From: Chloroflexota bacterium
Lineage (GTDB): Bacteria; Chloroflexota; Dehalococcoidia; UBA2247; RBG-13-53-26
Assembly: GCA_016875915.1 (NCBI GenBank)
Contig: VGOM01000009.1
Location: forward strand, 1-64,000
Direction: 5' to 3'
DNA: 64,000 nt
Below the pieces are notes generated by a model. It was not told the origin of the DNA, did not search any database, and worked only from the letters and a program-made list of their open reading frames with translations. Within the stretch, counting starts at the first letter, position 1. Each line of letters opens with the position of its first letter. This document shows, piece after piece, positions 1 to 10,014 of the stretch. Made by a program: the position numbers and the translations under genes.

Positions 1-1
1 C

Positions 2-922
2 CTCACCAACCTGCTGGAGCAGGGACACCGGGTCGGGTGCCTCGATCTCGACACGAAGCGCAACCGGAGGGCCGCCAGGGCCTACCGGGGACGCGTGGAT
101 CTGTTCTGGGGCGACCTACGCTGTCCCGGGGACGCGGCCGCCGCAGTGCAGAGCCAGGAGGCTGTAGTGCACCTGGCCTTTGTCCTGCCGCCGGCCAGCG
201 AGGACCGTCCCGAGTGGGCATACCAAATAAACGTGGGCGGCACCAGGAATCTGCTTCAGGCCATGAAGGCCCTGCGGCGGCCGCCGCTGATGGTCTTCGC
301 TTCATCCTTCAGCGTGTTCGGCGAGACCCAGCACCTGCCGCCGCCCCGGACCGCCTCCGACCCTGTTCAGCCGATGGACAACTACAACCGGCACAAGGTG
401 GAATGCGAGGGGCTGGTCCGGGACTCGGGGCTGGAGTGGACCATCCTCCGCCTGGGGGTGGTGCCACCGGCGACCCTGGGTGGATTCAGCCCCAAGATGT
501 TCGATATCCCTCCGGGCTCCCGAGTGGAGTTCGCCCATCCCCGGGACGTGGGCCTTGCGCTGGCCAATGCCCTCGTCTGCTCCGGGGCCCGGGACAGGGT
601 CCTGCTCATCGGCGGCGGGCAGGGCAGCCAGCTCCGCTACCGCGATTTCGTGGGCCGGATGATGGAGGCCCTAGGGGTGGGCCGGCTTCCCGACAGCGCC
701 TTCGCCCCCTCCGCCTCCGCCTACACCGACTGGCTGGATACCGCCGAGAGCCAGAGGCTCCTCAGCTACCAGCAGCACACCTTTGAGGACTTCGTCCGGG
801 AGGTGGCCGCTTCGCTGGGATGCCGGAGGCACCTGATACGCCTGCTGGCGCCGCTGGTCCGCCGCTGGATGCTGAGTCAGTCGCCCCACTACCGGGCCGG
901 CAGACCCGCCTCGGCTGGCTGA
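2..922 (+). CDS. NAD-dependent epimerase/dehydratase family (extended SDR), 5' end outside window
   Basis: Frame open from base 2 (LTNLLEQGHRVGCLDLD...) into the listed ORF; motifs NVGGTRNLLQAM, FASSFSVFGE and YNRHKVECE (YxxxK-like) fit extended SDR epimerases. Confidence 0.85.
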   Translation, partial: LTNLLEQGHRVGCLDLDTKRNRRAARAYRGRVDLFWGDLRCPGDAAAAVQSQEAVVHLAFVLPPASEDRPEWAYQINVGGTRNLLQAMKALRRPPLMVFASSFSVFGETQHLPPPRTASDPVQPMDNYNRHKVECEGLVRDSGLEWTILRLGVVPPATLGGFSPKMFDIPPGSRVEFAHPRDVGLALANALVCSGARDRVLLIGGGQGSQLRYRDFVGRMMEALGVGRLPDSAFAPSASAYTDWLDTAESQRLLSYQQHTFEDFVREVAASLGCRRHLIRLLAPLVRRWMLSQSPHYRAGRPASAG

Positions 923-974
923 GGCCCCCGCGGCCGTTGGGCGAATTCCGCTCGGGGTTGCCGGCTGCCCCGGC

Positions 975-1679
975 TCATCTCCTCCGGAACAGATCGAGGA
1001 ATCTGTCCTGGTACTCCTCGAACAGGCCCCACCTCCTCAGCTCCGTCTCCAGTTCGGACACCCTGGACCTTTCGCGTCTGGCCTCTCTGAAGAGGTGTTC
1101 GATCTGCTGGCGGGTATGCCTGGGAATGCCGCCGCCGTCTACGTCCAGCAGCCCTCTCATGCCCAGCTCCATCACGTTGCCGGTCAGGGAGCGCTGGGTC
1201 ATGTCGTAGATAAACTTCATCAGCGACACATCCCACATCTCGTCGATGCCCTTGATGATGGTCACCAGGCGGTTCTCTCCGCTGTCTATCCTCTGGTTCA
1301 GGTTGTCGATCACTGATCCCACGGGACTGGACAGTATGCTGGTCTCCCCCGGCTCGTTCCTGTAGCGGTAGAGCAGGCCCGGCTCATTCGCGCCGTAGTG
1401 ACGCAGCAGGTAGTCGGCGTACTCCCTGCCGTGTTCAAAGCCTTGAAAGAGGTTCAGCAGGTAGTAGGGAGTGACGATCTTGGGCCTCTCGGCCACCACT
1501 CTGCCCTCCCTGACCACCGTCTCGTCCTCCCCCTTGGTGTCCAGCATCTGGCTGTACACCGGCTGGGTGAGCAGGTAGTAGTAGATGTCGGTGATCCCGA
1601 AAGTGGCCAGGTTCTGCTTCGGAGGCCTCACCAACTCCGTGTGCTCGATGGCGTACTGTATCCGGCTGTCGATCTCCAT
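975..1679 (-). CDS. conserved hypothetical protein (234 aa)
   Basis: Long uninterrupted ORF with normal amino acid composition, ATG start; no family recognised. Confidence 0.7.
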   Translation of the reverse strand: MEIDSRIQYAIEHTELVRPPKQNLATFGITDIYYYLLTQPVYSQMLDTKGEDETVVREGRVVAERPKIVTPYYLLNLFQGFEHGREYADYLLRHYGANEPGLLYRYRNEPGETSILSSPVGSVIDNLNQRIDSGENRLVTIIKGIDEMWDVSLMKFIYDMTQRSLTGNVMELGMRGLLDVDGGGIPRHTRQQIEHLFREARRERSRVSELETELRRWGLFEEYQDRFLDLFRRR

Positions 1680-1805
1680 CTTCCTCGTATCCGCCCGGGC
1701 AGGTGAGCCCGGCCCGCGGCAGCCCTGTCTGCTTCGTGCCGGGTACCCATTGTATGTGCAAACGGCGCCTTCCTGTCAAGCAACGGGCCTGTAGCCAAAA
1801 CCGTC

Positions 1806-1834
1806 TTGACACCCACTACATATTGTGTCACTAT
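1806..1834 (+). promoter_or_regulatory. putative sigma70-type promoter with overlapping dyad
   Basis: TTGACA (1806-1811), 17-nt spacer, CACTAT (1829-1834) preceded by TG; dyad TGACAC-N12-GTGTCA (1807-1812/1825-1830). Confidence 0.45.
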
Positions 1835-1909
1835 CTACTTGGTTTCAAGATATGGGGCTCCTCTGAGGTCTGGGTCCTGCAGTTCTGGAGAGGGCAACAG
1901 GGAGGGACC

Positions 1910-2101
1910 ATGGACAACGGGTGTGCAACTCCGGCTGCCAGAGAGCGCAAGGACAGGAAGCATGCCGCGTCCCTTTCAGACAAGGACCTGGAGGCGCTGT
2001 GGGAATGCCTCAACCGGAGGATCGCCACTTGGGAGAGAGAGCTCGGCTGGGGCGGGTCTCCCGTGCCGGACTCCAATGCGAATGCCATTGGCAAGAGCTG
2101 A
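1910..2101 (+). CDS. small hypothetical protein (63 aa)
   Basis: ATG preceded by GGAGGG, promoter-like sequence ~75 nt upstream; charged helical composition. Confidence 0.45.
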   Translation: MDNGCATPAARERKDRKHAASLSDKDLEALWECLNRRIATWERELGWGGSPVPDSNANAIGKS

Positions 2102-2124
2102 TAGCAGTTGAACAGAGGTCAGGC

Positions 2125-2234
2125 GGCCGTGATGGGTTATCTTCCTTACCCTCTACAAAGGCTTTGTCCCCCCAAAGCTGACTGACTGAGGCACTCATCC
2201 AGGCACAACCAATCCAACCTAACCCATCACGGCC
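2125..2234. repeat. 15-bp perfect inverted repeat enclosing ~80 nt; structured convergent intergenic region
   Basis: GGCCGTGATGGGTTA (2125-2139) and TAACCCATCACGGCC (2220-2234); nested GCTTTG...CAAAGC hairpin inside. Confidence 0.7.
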
Positions 2235-2261
2235 TCTGCCCTTCCGGCAGCTTCCTGGATT

Positions 2262-3242
2262 CTAGAGGGCTGAGAAGGGATCCCACGGCAGGCAGCCCGG
2301 CGAGTAGAGCTTGATCCAGGCATAGCACAGGCAGGCCACTGAGATCAGGCCCAGCGCTGGAAAGACCCAGCGCCTCCGCGAGACAACAGGCAATTGCATC
2401 CTCGGGGGTCGCAGGAATCTCCAAACCACGGCTGTCAGGGCCACTGCGCCGGCGGCAGACAGGAGAGCGACATACCTGGTACCGACCGGGTAGTAGCCCT
2501 TGAAGACAAGAACTGCCACTATCGAGCAGATCAGAGAGGAAACCAACATGGCCTTCAGCGCTCCGGCCTGCCCCAGCCAGACTACCGTGGTTCTCAATCC
2601 GGCCTTTCGATCGAACTCGAAATCGCTCATCACTGAAGCGATGTAGCCGGTGGCCGTGAAGAAGAACCACAGGAGCATCGTCAGCCCCCGGGGCAGTGCC
2701 CCGTAGCCCAGCAGGAAGCCCGCCGAGGGGATTACCACCCCAACAACGGACATGCAGAGGACATCCCCCACGGGCTTCGCCTTGTACCTGATTCTGGGGT
2801 GAGAGTAGAGGATGCCGCCAAACAGGCATGCAATGGCGACAAGCAGGGCAAACAGCCAACTGACGGCCAGGGCCAGTCCGACTGCTGCCATGAAGGTCGC
2901 CGAGCAGAATGCCAGGCATTCCCTGTCGCTGACTTCGCCGGTGACCATCGGCTGCCGGCCCAGGTCGAAGTCCTTCTGCTTGCCGTCGTGGAACCTGTCC
3001 GTATCCATGTCGGAGTAGAAGTTCAGGGCGAAGGCGAAGGCCGCAAACATGAACAGCGCCAGGAAGCCCGCTGCCACCTTGAACCAGCCTATCGGCTCGC
3101 ACACCCCGGCCGTGAAGGGGATCACGAACGCCAGCGAGTAAGCCGGCCAGGCGGTGATTCTTGCCAATCTCAGGAACCTTCCCACTGATGCATCCTCTGC
3201 GCGGTATGCCCGCCTTGACCCTGAATCTTGGTTGTCCCGCAA
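2262..3242 (-). CDS. UbiA family prenyltransferase
   Basis: Polytopic membrane protein with Asp-rich motifs NFYSDMDTD and SDFEFDRKAG typical of UbiA. Confidence 0.85.
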   Translation of the reverse strand: MRDNQDSGSRRAYRAEDASVGRFLRLARITAWPAYSLAFVIPFTAGVCEPIGWFKVAAGFLALFMFAAFAFALNFYSDMDTDRFHDGKQKDFDLGRQPMVTGEVSDRECLAFCSATFMAAVGLALAVSWLFALLVAIACLFGGILYSHPRIRYKAKPVGDVLCMSVVGVVIPSAGFLLGYGALPRGLTMLLWFFFTATGYIASVMSDFEFDRKAGLRTTVVWLGQAGALKAMLVSSLICSIVAVLVFKGYYPVGTRYVALLSAAGAVALTAVVWRFLRPPRMQLPVVSRRRWVFPALGLISVACLCYAWIKLYSPGCLPWDPFSAL

Positions 3243-3311
3243 CTACCCTGGGGGTCCGCGTCGCAAACACGAAGGGCGGGGCCGAAGCGCAGGAGGCCTC
3301 TCCCTGCGAAC

Positions 3312-5525
3312 TCAGGCTGGGTCTGCGCCTCGTCTCCTTGTCCTTCGACGGATCAGCACTGTCAACGCTGCCAGGGCGGCTGCAGCAAAGACCAACACGG
3401 CAAGCTTCTGCCAGAGTGTTGTCGATACGAAGAAGGCACTCATTCCAAGCAAGGGCAGGAGTCCCACCCTGACCGCTGCCCTGAGGGAGTCATGCCTGGC
3501 GATGAAATCGGCAGCCGGTGGGCTGTGTCTGTAGTACAGCCGTACCAGTGCTCTGCCCGGAGGGTTGGGCATGAGGTACTGATCCCTGAAATCGCGAAAT
3601 GTCTGCAGACGAGGGTCGAGAGACGAGCCGTAGGCCGCTGTGGCTATGAAGCAGGCGGCCACGCTTCCTATGCCATCGTCCACCCAGACCCACTGGCCTC
3701 CGATGAAGAACCAGGAGAAGGAGGTCACCTCACCATAGGCCATCTGCTCGGCGGCGTCCACCGTTGTAGTTACGTCCGCCCAGTGCCCATCTTCCCAGTG
3801 GAACAACCTCAGGTTCTGCGGTTCGGCAGTTCCTGGCGCGTAGCTGATACCCACAATGACAGGCGGGCCGTACACCGCGGTGGTGGTGATGTCCACGAAC
3901 TGACCCTGCATCTCGACCCCTTCGGGCAGAGTGTCGTAGGGGTTGGTGGGCGACAACGAGTAGCTCGTGTTGCCGGCAGCAGTGACGTCACCGAAGCTGA
4001 CAGTCACGCCGTGAAGCGCTGCCGTCACCGATCTGAACCATTTCCCGTTGGCTTGCACGTGCGGCAGGAGGCTGCTTCTGCCATCGGCGTCGTAGGCCAG
4101 AACCCACCAGTGGTACTTCGTGCCATCGCCATCATACCCTGAGTCGGTGTAGGAGGTGACACCGCCCACCCGCTCATTGAACTTGTGACTGGCCTCCTCC
4201 ATGATGTCGGGGCTGGTGCTCACGATCAGCCGGTAGTCCACGGCTCCGGGCACAGGAGCCCACTCAAACGCTACGGAAGTGTCGATGACTGCAGTCCTGC
4301 CGGCCGGTGAGAGCAGCGCGGGAGCGATGGGCGTGCTGTTCGGTGACACCACCGGAGGCACCGTCCCAAACCAGTTGTCGTACACCAACATGTTGACATA
4401 AGGAGTGAGCCGGAGTCTCTCCAGGCGTTGCTTGAAAGCGGTGGAGAATTCGGCGGAGGACCAGTATGTCCAGTTGTTGTAGACCATGCAGACATTTGTT
4501 GGCACGCCCCTTATGCCCACCGAGATCTGCGACCTGGACTTGAAGGTGTTGTGATGGATGAGGATGGTTCCCCCAGCCGGCACGCTGCGGTCCGGGCCAT
4601 TGTCAAATCCCCAGGACGGGTCATCATTGCCGCCATGCATGTCAAACATGGTGTTGGTCATGTGGGGTTCAACGATGTTGAAGCGGGCTTCATAGTTTGA
4701 AGCAGGGTATCCCCTCTCCCCGGCGATGGCATGACGGCAGTAGTCGAAGATGTTGGCCTCGATCAGGGCGGAAGAGGCGCCAATCTGCACCCCATATCCC
4801 AGACCTGATCGGCGGCAGTGGTGGATGTAGTTGTGGTGGATATAGGCTTTGGATGGACTGCCCAGCCCGGGCAGACGGTCGGAGTAGTAGGCGATCCCGG
4901 CATACGGCCAGTTGTAGATCTCGCAGTTCTCCACAACCAGGCCGGTCTTGCCTGCGGAATAGATGCCGTCGATCAGTGGAGCGCTGCCGCTAGAGCCGAT
5001 GTTGCCGTCCGGCCCCTGGAGTCTTATGCCGTTGAAGGTGACATTCTTCCCCGCCACAAGGAAATGGTCGAAATGGGGCAGTACGCTGGGCATAGACCAG
5101 TAGATGCGTCCACCGGCGGACCCCTTCCAGCCTCGATTGGAGGCAATGGTTGTGCCACTGGGGACCGACAGGTTGAGGGTCCCGTAGGTCCCGCCGCCCA
5201 TGTCGATATTGGCACTCTGTTCAATGTAGATGATCTTCCCGGCCCTAGCGCTTTCGCTCATGCCGGAAAGACTGGAGAGAGCCGCCAGGAACTGGTCCCG
5301 GCTGCCGACGGCATAGTCCCCGGAGGTGATGATGTTCGAATAGCCGGCGCCACCTCCAGTGGGATTGCCGGTGGGATTGGCCTCCGCCCCATATCCGGGA
5401 TTGATGTCCTCGTCCCAGGCGGGTGCGGACTGGACAACAGGCGACGCCGTCAGCAGCAGTATCAGAGCCGCCAAGGCGGTCAGGAGTGTCCTAATTCCCC
5501 ATCCCCCCGTCTTGAACTCCCTCAT
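3312..5525 (-). CDS. secreted right-handed beta-helix (pectate-lyase-like) protein with CFI-box-type C-terminal domain
   Basis: Signal peptide-like N-terminus, beta-helix repeats ([40 protein letters not shown]), C-terminal [27 protein letters not shown] plus TM helix and basic tail. Confidence 0.8.
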   Translation of the reverse strand: MREFKTGGWGIRTLLTALAALILLLTASPVVQSAPAWDEDINPGYGAEANPTGNPTGGGAGYSNIITSGDYAVGSRDQFLAALSSLSGMSESARAGKIIYIEQSANIDMGGGTYGTLNLSVPSGTTIASNRGWKGSAGGRIYWSMPSVLPHFDHFLVAGKNVTFNGIRLQGPDGNIGSSGSAPLIDGIYSAGKTGLVVENCEIYNWPYAGIAYYSDRLPGLGSPSKAYIHHNYIHHCRRSGLGYGVQIGASSALIEANIFDYCRHAIAGERGYPASNYEARFNIVEPHMTNTMFDMHGGNDDPSWGFDNGPDRSVPAGGTILIHHNTFKSRSQISVGIRGVPTNVCMVYNNWTYWSSAEFSTAFKQRLERLRLTPYVNMLVYDNWFGTVPPVVSPNSTPIAPALLSPAGRTAVIDTSVAFEWAPVPGAVDYRLIVSTSPDIMEEASHKFNERVGGVTSYTDSGYDGDGTKYHWWVLAYDADGRSSLLPHVQANGKWFRSVTAALHGVTVSFGDVTAAGNTSYSLSPTNPYDTLPEGVEMQGQFVDITTTAVYGPPVIVGISYAPGTAEPQNLRLFHWEDGHWADVTTTVDAAEQMAYGEVTSFSWFFIGGQWVWVDDGIGSVAACFIATAAYGSSLDPRLQTFRDFRDQYLMPNPPGRALVRLYYRHSPPAADFIARHDSLRAAVRVGLLPLLGMSAFFVSTTLWQKLAVLVFAAAALAALTVLIRRRTRRRGADPA

Positions 5526-5649
5526 CTCACCCGCGAAACCAGACGGACAAGCAAAACGGGTCACAGTGAGGAGAGGGGATGGTGCTTGAGGTATCCCTGT
5601 GGCTCCTGACAGCGGCCCAGCAACACTCTAGCCCAAGCGACCAGAGGTG

Positions 5650-6414
5650 TCAAACGAGAAGCTTCACGGCGCTGAAGTTGCGCTCCACCTTGTCCTTGCC
5701 TTCGATGACGCTGCCAAACTCGGTGGAGTGGCCGGGGAGCAGGTACTCCACGTCCAATGCCGACAGCCTGTCGATGCTCTGTTTGAGGGTGATTATGCTC
5801 CCGCCAGGGAAGTCGGTTCTGCCCACCCCGCCGTAGAAGATCAGGTCGCCGGTGATCAGCGTCTTCTTCTCGGGCCAGTAGATGCTGACGGAGCCCGGGG
5901 AATGGCCCGGCGTGAGGAAGACCTCCAGGCTGACCCTCTTCTCATCGCTGCCCAGGTCTAGTGTGCCTTCGGCGAGGTACATGAAGGGTTCCAGCCGGGC
6001 TGCCTTCATGCCGAACATGCCGAACATCCTCTCTCCCACCGTCCGGTAGTACTCTTCCTCTTCCCGGGACAGGGCCGTGATGGCCTGACTGACTCTGCCC
6101 TTCGATTCCTTAGCCAGGCTCATCTCGACAATGCTCTCTGTGGCCTGGCAGTGATCGGGATGGGTGTGGGTGTTCACAATCAGGCCCACGTCCTGTGCCT
6201 CGTAGCCGTCGCGGCGCATGGCCGCGGTGATGGACTCGAAGCAGCGTTCGCCAGTCTCGTTCACCAGGAAGCCGGGATCGATGAGCACGTGGGGCCGGTC
6301 GCCCCGCAGGACGTTGGGGAGGAGGTAGCTATTGGCGTTGTTTCCCCTGCCCTGCCAGATGTAGCAGATCAGGTTGTCGAACAGCTTCCTCGATTGATGC
6401 AGCCTGTTGAGCAC
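5650..6414 (-). CDS. MBL-fold metallo-hydrolase
   Basis: NTHTHPDH (HxHxDH) motif, LTPGHSPGSVSIY, ITGDLIFYGGVGRTD. Confidence 0.93.
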   Translation of the reverse strand: MLNRLHQSRKLFDNLICYIWQGRGNNANSYLLPNVLRGDRPHVLIDPGFLVNETGERCFESITAAMRRDGYEAQDVGLIVNTHTHPDHCQATESIVEMSLAKESKGRVSQAITALSREEEEYYRTVGERMFGMFGMKAARLEPFMYLAEGTLDLGSDEKRVSLEVFLTPGHSPGSVSIYWPEKKTLITGDLIFYGGVGRTDFPGGSIITLKQSIDRLSALDVEYLLPGHSTEFGSVIEGKDKVERNFSAVKLLV

Positions 6415-6466
6415 GTCGGTCGCCTTCTGGAGCGGACAACAGTATAGCCCAAATGCATGATGAGGA

Positions 6467-9400
6467 CTAACCGGCGCCCGGGCTCCGCCCCTCAGATTCC
6501 CGGATCAGCCCTGCCAGGGTCTCCTCCAGAGCCTGCTGCCACCTGCCGCCTAGGCGCTTCGTGTCCAGTTGCACCTGGCATGCCTGGACCGCGGCGGAGC
6601 GGCGGGCGGTCCCGGCCCCGTCGGCGGCGGGTTCACGGCCCTCGGCGAACCTGATCACTATCCGGCCGTCTTCTCTGGCTATCGACCGCGCCCCGGCCCG
6701 GGCGGCAGACAACTTGACTCTCACCAGGTAGAGCAGGTTCTGAACTGATAGGGGCAGTGCCCCGAACCTGTCCCTCAGTTCCTGCCGCAGTTCCTCAACC
6801 TCGTCGGTGACGGTCAATCTGGCCAGCCTCTGGTACAGGGCCACCCGCGTGGTGGGGTCGGTCACGTAGTCCTCCGGGATATAGGCCGAGAGGGGGAGGT
6901 CCACGGTGACGCTGGCCGCCGGCATGGGTTTGGCGCCGGGCTCGCCGCCTCCCTCCTGCCTGGCCTTCAACTCCTGCACTGCCTCGGCCAGCAACTGGCA
7001 GTAGAGTCCGAATCCCACGGCGGCTATGTGCCCGCTCTGTTCGGAGCCAAGCAGGTTCCCCGCCCCCCTGATCTCCAGGTCCTTCATGGCGATGCGGAAG
7101 CCGGCGCCCAACTCGCTGGACTCAAAGATGGTCTGCAGCCTCTTCTCGGCGGCGGGAGTCAGCCGCTTGCCCTTGCCGTGAAGGAAGTAGGCGTAGGCCC
7201 GGTTGCTTCCCCGGCCCACCCTGCCCCGCAGCTGGTAGAGTTGAGCCAGCCCCAGCCTGTCGGCATCGTTGACGATCAGGGTGTTGGCATTGGGCATGTC
7301 CAGACCGGACTCGATGATGGTGGTGCAGAGCAGAACATCGACCCTGCCCTCGGCGAAGTCGATCATGGTTATCTCCAGCTCTTCCTCGTCCATCTGACCG
7401 TGGGCCACCGCCGTGTTGGCCTCCGGCACCAGCTCCCGGAGCCTGTGGGCCACGTGGTTGATGGTCTCCACCCGGTTGTGCACGAAGAAGACCTGCCCGT
7501 TCCTCTCCAACTCCCGGATGATCGCCTCGCGGATGAGCGGTTCATTGTACTCGGCGACATAGGTCTTGATGGGCAGGCGCTCCTCGGGAGGCGTCTCCAG
7601 GGTGCTCATGTCCCTCACCCCCACCAGGGCCATGTGCAGGGTGCGGGGGATGGGTGTTGCGGTCATGGTCAGCACATCCACCTCCTGGCGGAGCTGCTTC
7701 AGCCGCTCCTTGTGCCCCACGCCGAACCTCTGCTCTTCGTCCACAATGACCAGCCCCAGGTTCTTGAAGACGACGTCCTTCTGGAGCAGCCGGTGGGTGC
7801 CGATGCAGATGTCCACGCTGCCGTCCTTCAATCCCTCGACGATGGCCCGCTGCTCTCTGTCCCCTCGGAACCGGCTGAGCATCTCCACCTTCATGGGGAA
7901 CGATGCCAGTCTCTGGGTGAAGGTGGTGAAGTGCTGCTGCGCCAGCACGGTGGTGGGTACAAGGAAGGCCACCTGCCGGCCGTCGCTCACGGCCTTGAAG
8001 GATGCCCTGATGGCGATCTCCGTCTTGCCGTAGCCCACGTCGCCGCAGACCAGCCGGTCCATGGGCTTGGCCTTCTCCATGTCCTCCTTCACCTGTCTCA
8101 CGGCCTCCATCTGGTCCGGGGTCTCCATGTAGGGGAATGATGCCTCCAGTTCCTGTTGCCAGGCACTGTCCGCTGAGTAGCTGAAGCCACGGACCACCTC
8201 CCTCGTGGCATACAGCTTGAGCAGACTCTGGGCCATCTCTCGGGCCGAGTCTCTGACCCGCCGCTTCACCCTGTCCCACTCCTGGGTCCCCAGGCGGCTG
8301 AGCGCCGGCGGCCCGCCCGCCGCGCCGATGTAGTGGCTCACCCGGTCCGCCTGATCGGTGGGGACGTACAGCAGATCCCCGGCGGCGTATTCCAGGGTAA
8401 GGTACTCCCGCTCCGCCTGGTCCAGGCTTATCTTCTTCATGCCCACGAAACGGCCGATGCCGTGATCCACATGGACCGCGTAGTCGCCGGGGGACAGGTC
8501 CGGTATGATGCCTTTGCCCTGGGCCGGCCTTGGCCTTGTCTGCCGGGACTGCCTGACGAAGCCGAAGATCTCGGCGTCCGTGATCACGACCATCTCCTGG
8601 CCCATGATCCACCCCGCTGAGAGGGAGCCGTGGACCAGGGTGAGGGAACCCTTCTCCGGGACCCGGTCCAGGCCTGGCAAAGAGGGGGTGATGATGTCCT
8701 TCTCCTGGAACAGCTCGCTGAGCCTGGCTGCCTGCTGGGAGACCACGATGACACTGCATCCGTGCTCCAGAAGCAGCCTGGCATCCTGGACGAAGCTCTC
8801 CAGTTGTCCCCCGTAGCTGCGGGGAGAGGTGAACAGCGGCGGCCTGTCCCGGCTGTCATTGCCTTGCCAGGGGGGCAGCTCCAGATGGTGCTTCAGCCCG
8901 GCCAGGCTGGCCGCCAGCTCGGCATAGGTCAGGTAGGGCACGGGGGAGCTGTCCGGCAATGCCCCTTCCTCCGTCATTTGCCGGCGGAGCAGCCTTGCCT
9001 CCGCATCGAGTTCGTTCACGGCGGCCTCTATGCCTTCGGGATGGGACAGGACTACCAGGGACTCCGGGGCCAGGTGGTCGACAAGCGTGGCGGCGGCCGG
9101 CCCCGCCGACTCCCGGGCAGCCACCAGTGTCAGTGAAGACGCCGGCTTCAGGGAGCGCTGCGACAGCGGGTCGAACAGCCGGATGCTCTCTATCCGGTTG
9201 CCCAGGAACTCGATCCTGGCGGGCATCTCGCTGTCGGGGGAGTAGACATCGATGATGCCTCCCCGTTGGCTCATGTTGCCCGGCGTCTCCACCAGGCTGA
9301 CCCTCTCATATCCCATACCGGTCCACCTGGTCAGCAGCTCGATGGGGTTGACCGTCATCCCCGGCTCCAGCGTATGAACGGCGGCCCTGAACTCGCTGAC

Positions 9401-9823
9401 CGGGGTGGTCTTTCTCACCAGTGAAGCGGCGGCGCAGACCACCATGGGCTGTGAGATGCCCGGTTCCGGTCCGCCTCCGGCGCCAGCCAGCCTGGTGAGT
9501 ACCCTCAGCCTCTCCTGTTCCTTCGAGGGGTCGGCCGGCAGGCTCTCGTAGGGCAGGGCGTCCGGCTTGGGATAGAGCAGCACTGCGGATGGATCGCCGT
9601 GCCAGACCTGGAGCTGTTCGTAGAATGTCCTGGCTTCCTCGGCGCTGGGCACAACCACCAGCAGCGCCGTGCGCAGTTCCTGGTGCAGCGCTGCCGCCAG
9701 GTAGGGCTGGGCGGCCCGCAGGACGGGCATGGCCAGTCCCCCGTCCCCCTGGCGGGCCGCGTCGACCAGGTCACGGTAGACCGTTGTGTCAGATATTGCC
9801 GACGTCAGACGATGCAGGTCCAT
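6467..9823 (-). CDS. mfd: transcription-repair coupling factor
   Basis: 1118 aa; VDHGIGRFVGM, GDVGYGKTEIAIRA, DEEQRFGVGHKERLK, RGRVGRGSNRAYAY. Confidence 0.97.
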   Translation of the reverse strand: MDLHRLTSAISDTTVYRDLVDAARQGDGGLAMPVLRAAQPYLAAALHQELRTALLVVVPSAEEARTFYEQLQVWHGDPSAVLLYPKPDALPYESLPADPSKEQERLRVLTRLAGAGGGPEPGISQPMVVCAAASLVRKTTPVSEFRAAVHTLEPGMTVNPIELLTRWTGMGYERVSLVETPGNMSQRGGIIDVYSPDSEMPARIEFLGNRIESIRLFDPLSQRSLKPASSLTLVAARESAGPAAATLVDHLAPESLVVLSHPEGIEAAVNELDAEARLLRRQMTEEGALPDSSPVPYLTYAELAASLAGLKHHLELPPWQGNDSRDRPPLFTSPRSYGGQLESFVQDARLLLEHGCSVIVVSQQAARLSELFQEKDIITPSLPGLDRVPEKGSLTLVHGSLSAGWIMGQEMVVITDAEIFGFVRQSRQTRPRPAQGKGIIPDLSPGDYAVHVDHGIGRFVGMKKISLDQAEREYLTLEYAAGDLLYVPTDQADRVSHYIGAAGGPPALSRLGTQEWDRVKRRVRDSAREMAQSLLKLYATREVVRGFSYSADSAWQQELEASFPYMETPDQMEAVRQVKEDMEKAKPMDRLVCGDVGYGKTEIAIRASFKAVSDGRQVAFLVPTTVLAQQHFTTFTQRLASFPMKVEMLSRFRGDREQRAIVEGLKDGSVDICIGTHRLLQKDVVFKNLGLVIVDEEQRFGVGHKERLKQLRQEVDVLTMTATPIPRTLHMALVGVRDMSTLETPPEERLPIKTYVAEYNEPLIREAIIRELERNGQVFFVHNRVETINHVAHRLRELVPEANTAVAHGQMDEEELEITMIDFAEGRVDVLLCTTIIESGLDMPNANTLIVNDADRLGLAQLYQLRGRVGRGSNRAYAYFLHGKGKRLTPAAEKRLQTIFESSELGAGFRIAMKDLEIRGAGNLLGSEQSGHIAAVGFGLYCQLLAEAVQELKARQEGGGEPGAKPMPAASVTVDLPLSAYIPEDYVTDPTTRVALYQRLARLTVTDEVEELRQELRDRFGALPLSVQNLLYLVRVKLSAARAGARSIAREDGRIVIRFAEGREPAADGAGTARRSAAVQACQVQLDTKRLGGRWQQALEETLAGLIRESEGRSPGAG

Positions 9824-10014
9824 CGATGCTCTCCAAACACCTATAGGGCCAGCTCCGAGAGACTGGCCCAGCCTGTCGATTGTGATGCAGTACCTGGACT
9901 AGATTCTACCGTGCCGCCCCGCGCCGGGCAACACTTTGCAAACCAGTGGTGGTACGTTATCATAAGTAGGCACTCTCAGCGAGGCAGCAGTCTGTGGAAA
10001 GGGGTGAGCCGGTC

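Noticed and set aside
2227-3270. 347-aa alternative-frame ORF on the same strand as the UbiA gene
   Set aside because: The UbiA frame (2262-3242) has the family motifs; the alternative frame does not.
7028-8759. Long ORFs in other frames over mfd (370 and 405 aa)
   Set aside because: Overlap the conserved helicase core of mfd; compositional artefacts.
9846-9869. GGGCCAG-N10-CTGGCCC hairpin in the mfd/ilvD divergent region, considered as attenuator or T-box
   Set aside because: No T-box consensus, leader peptide or terminator/antiterminator arrangement could be identified.
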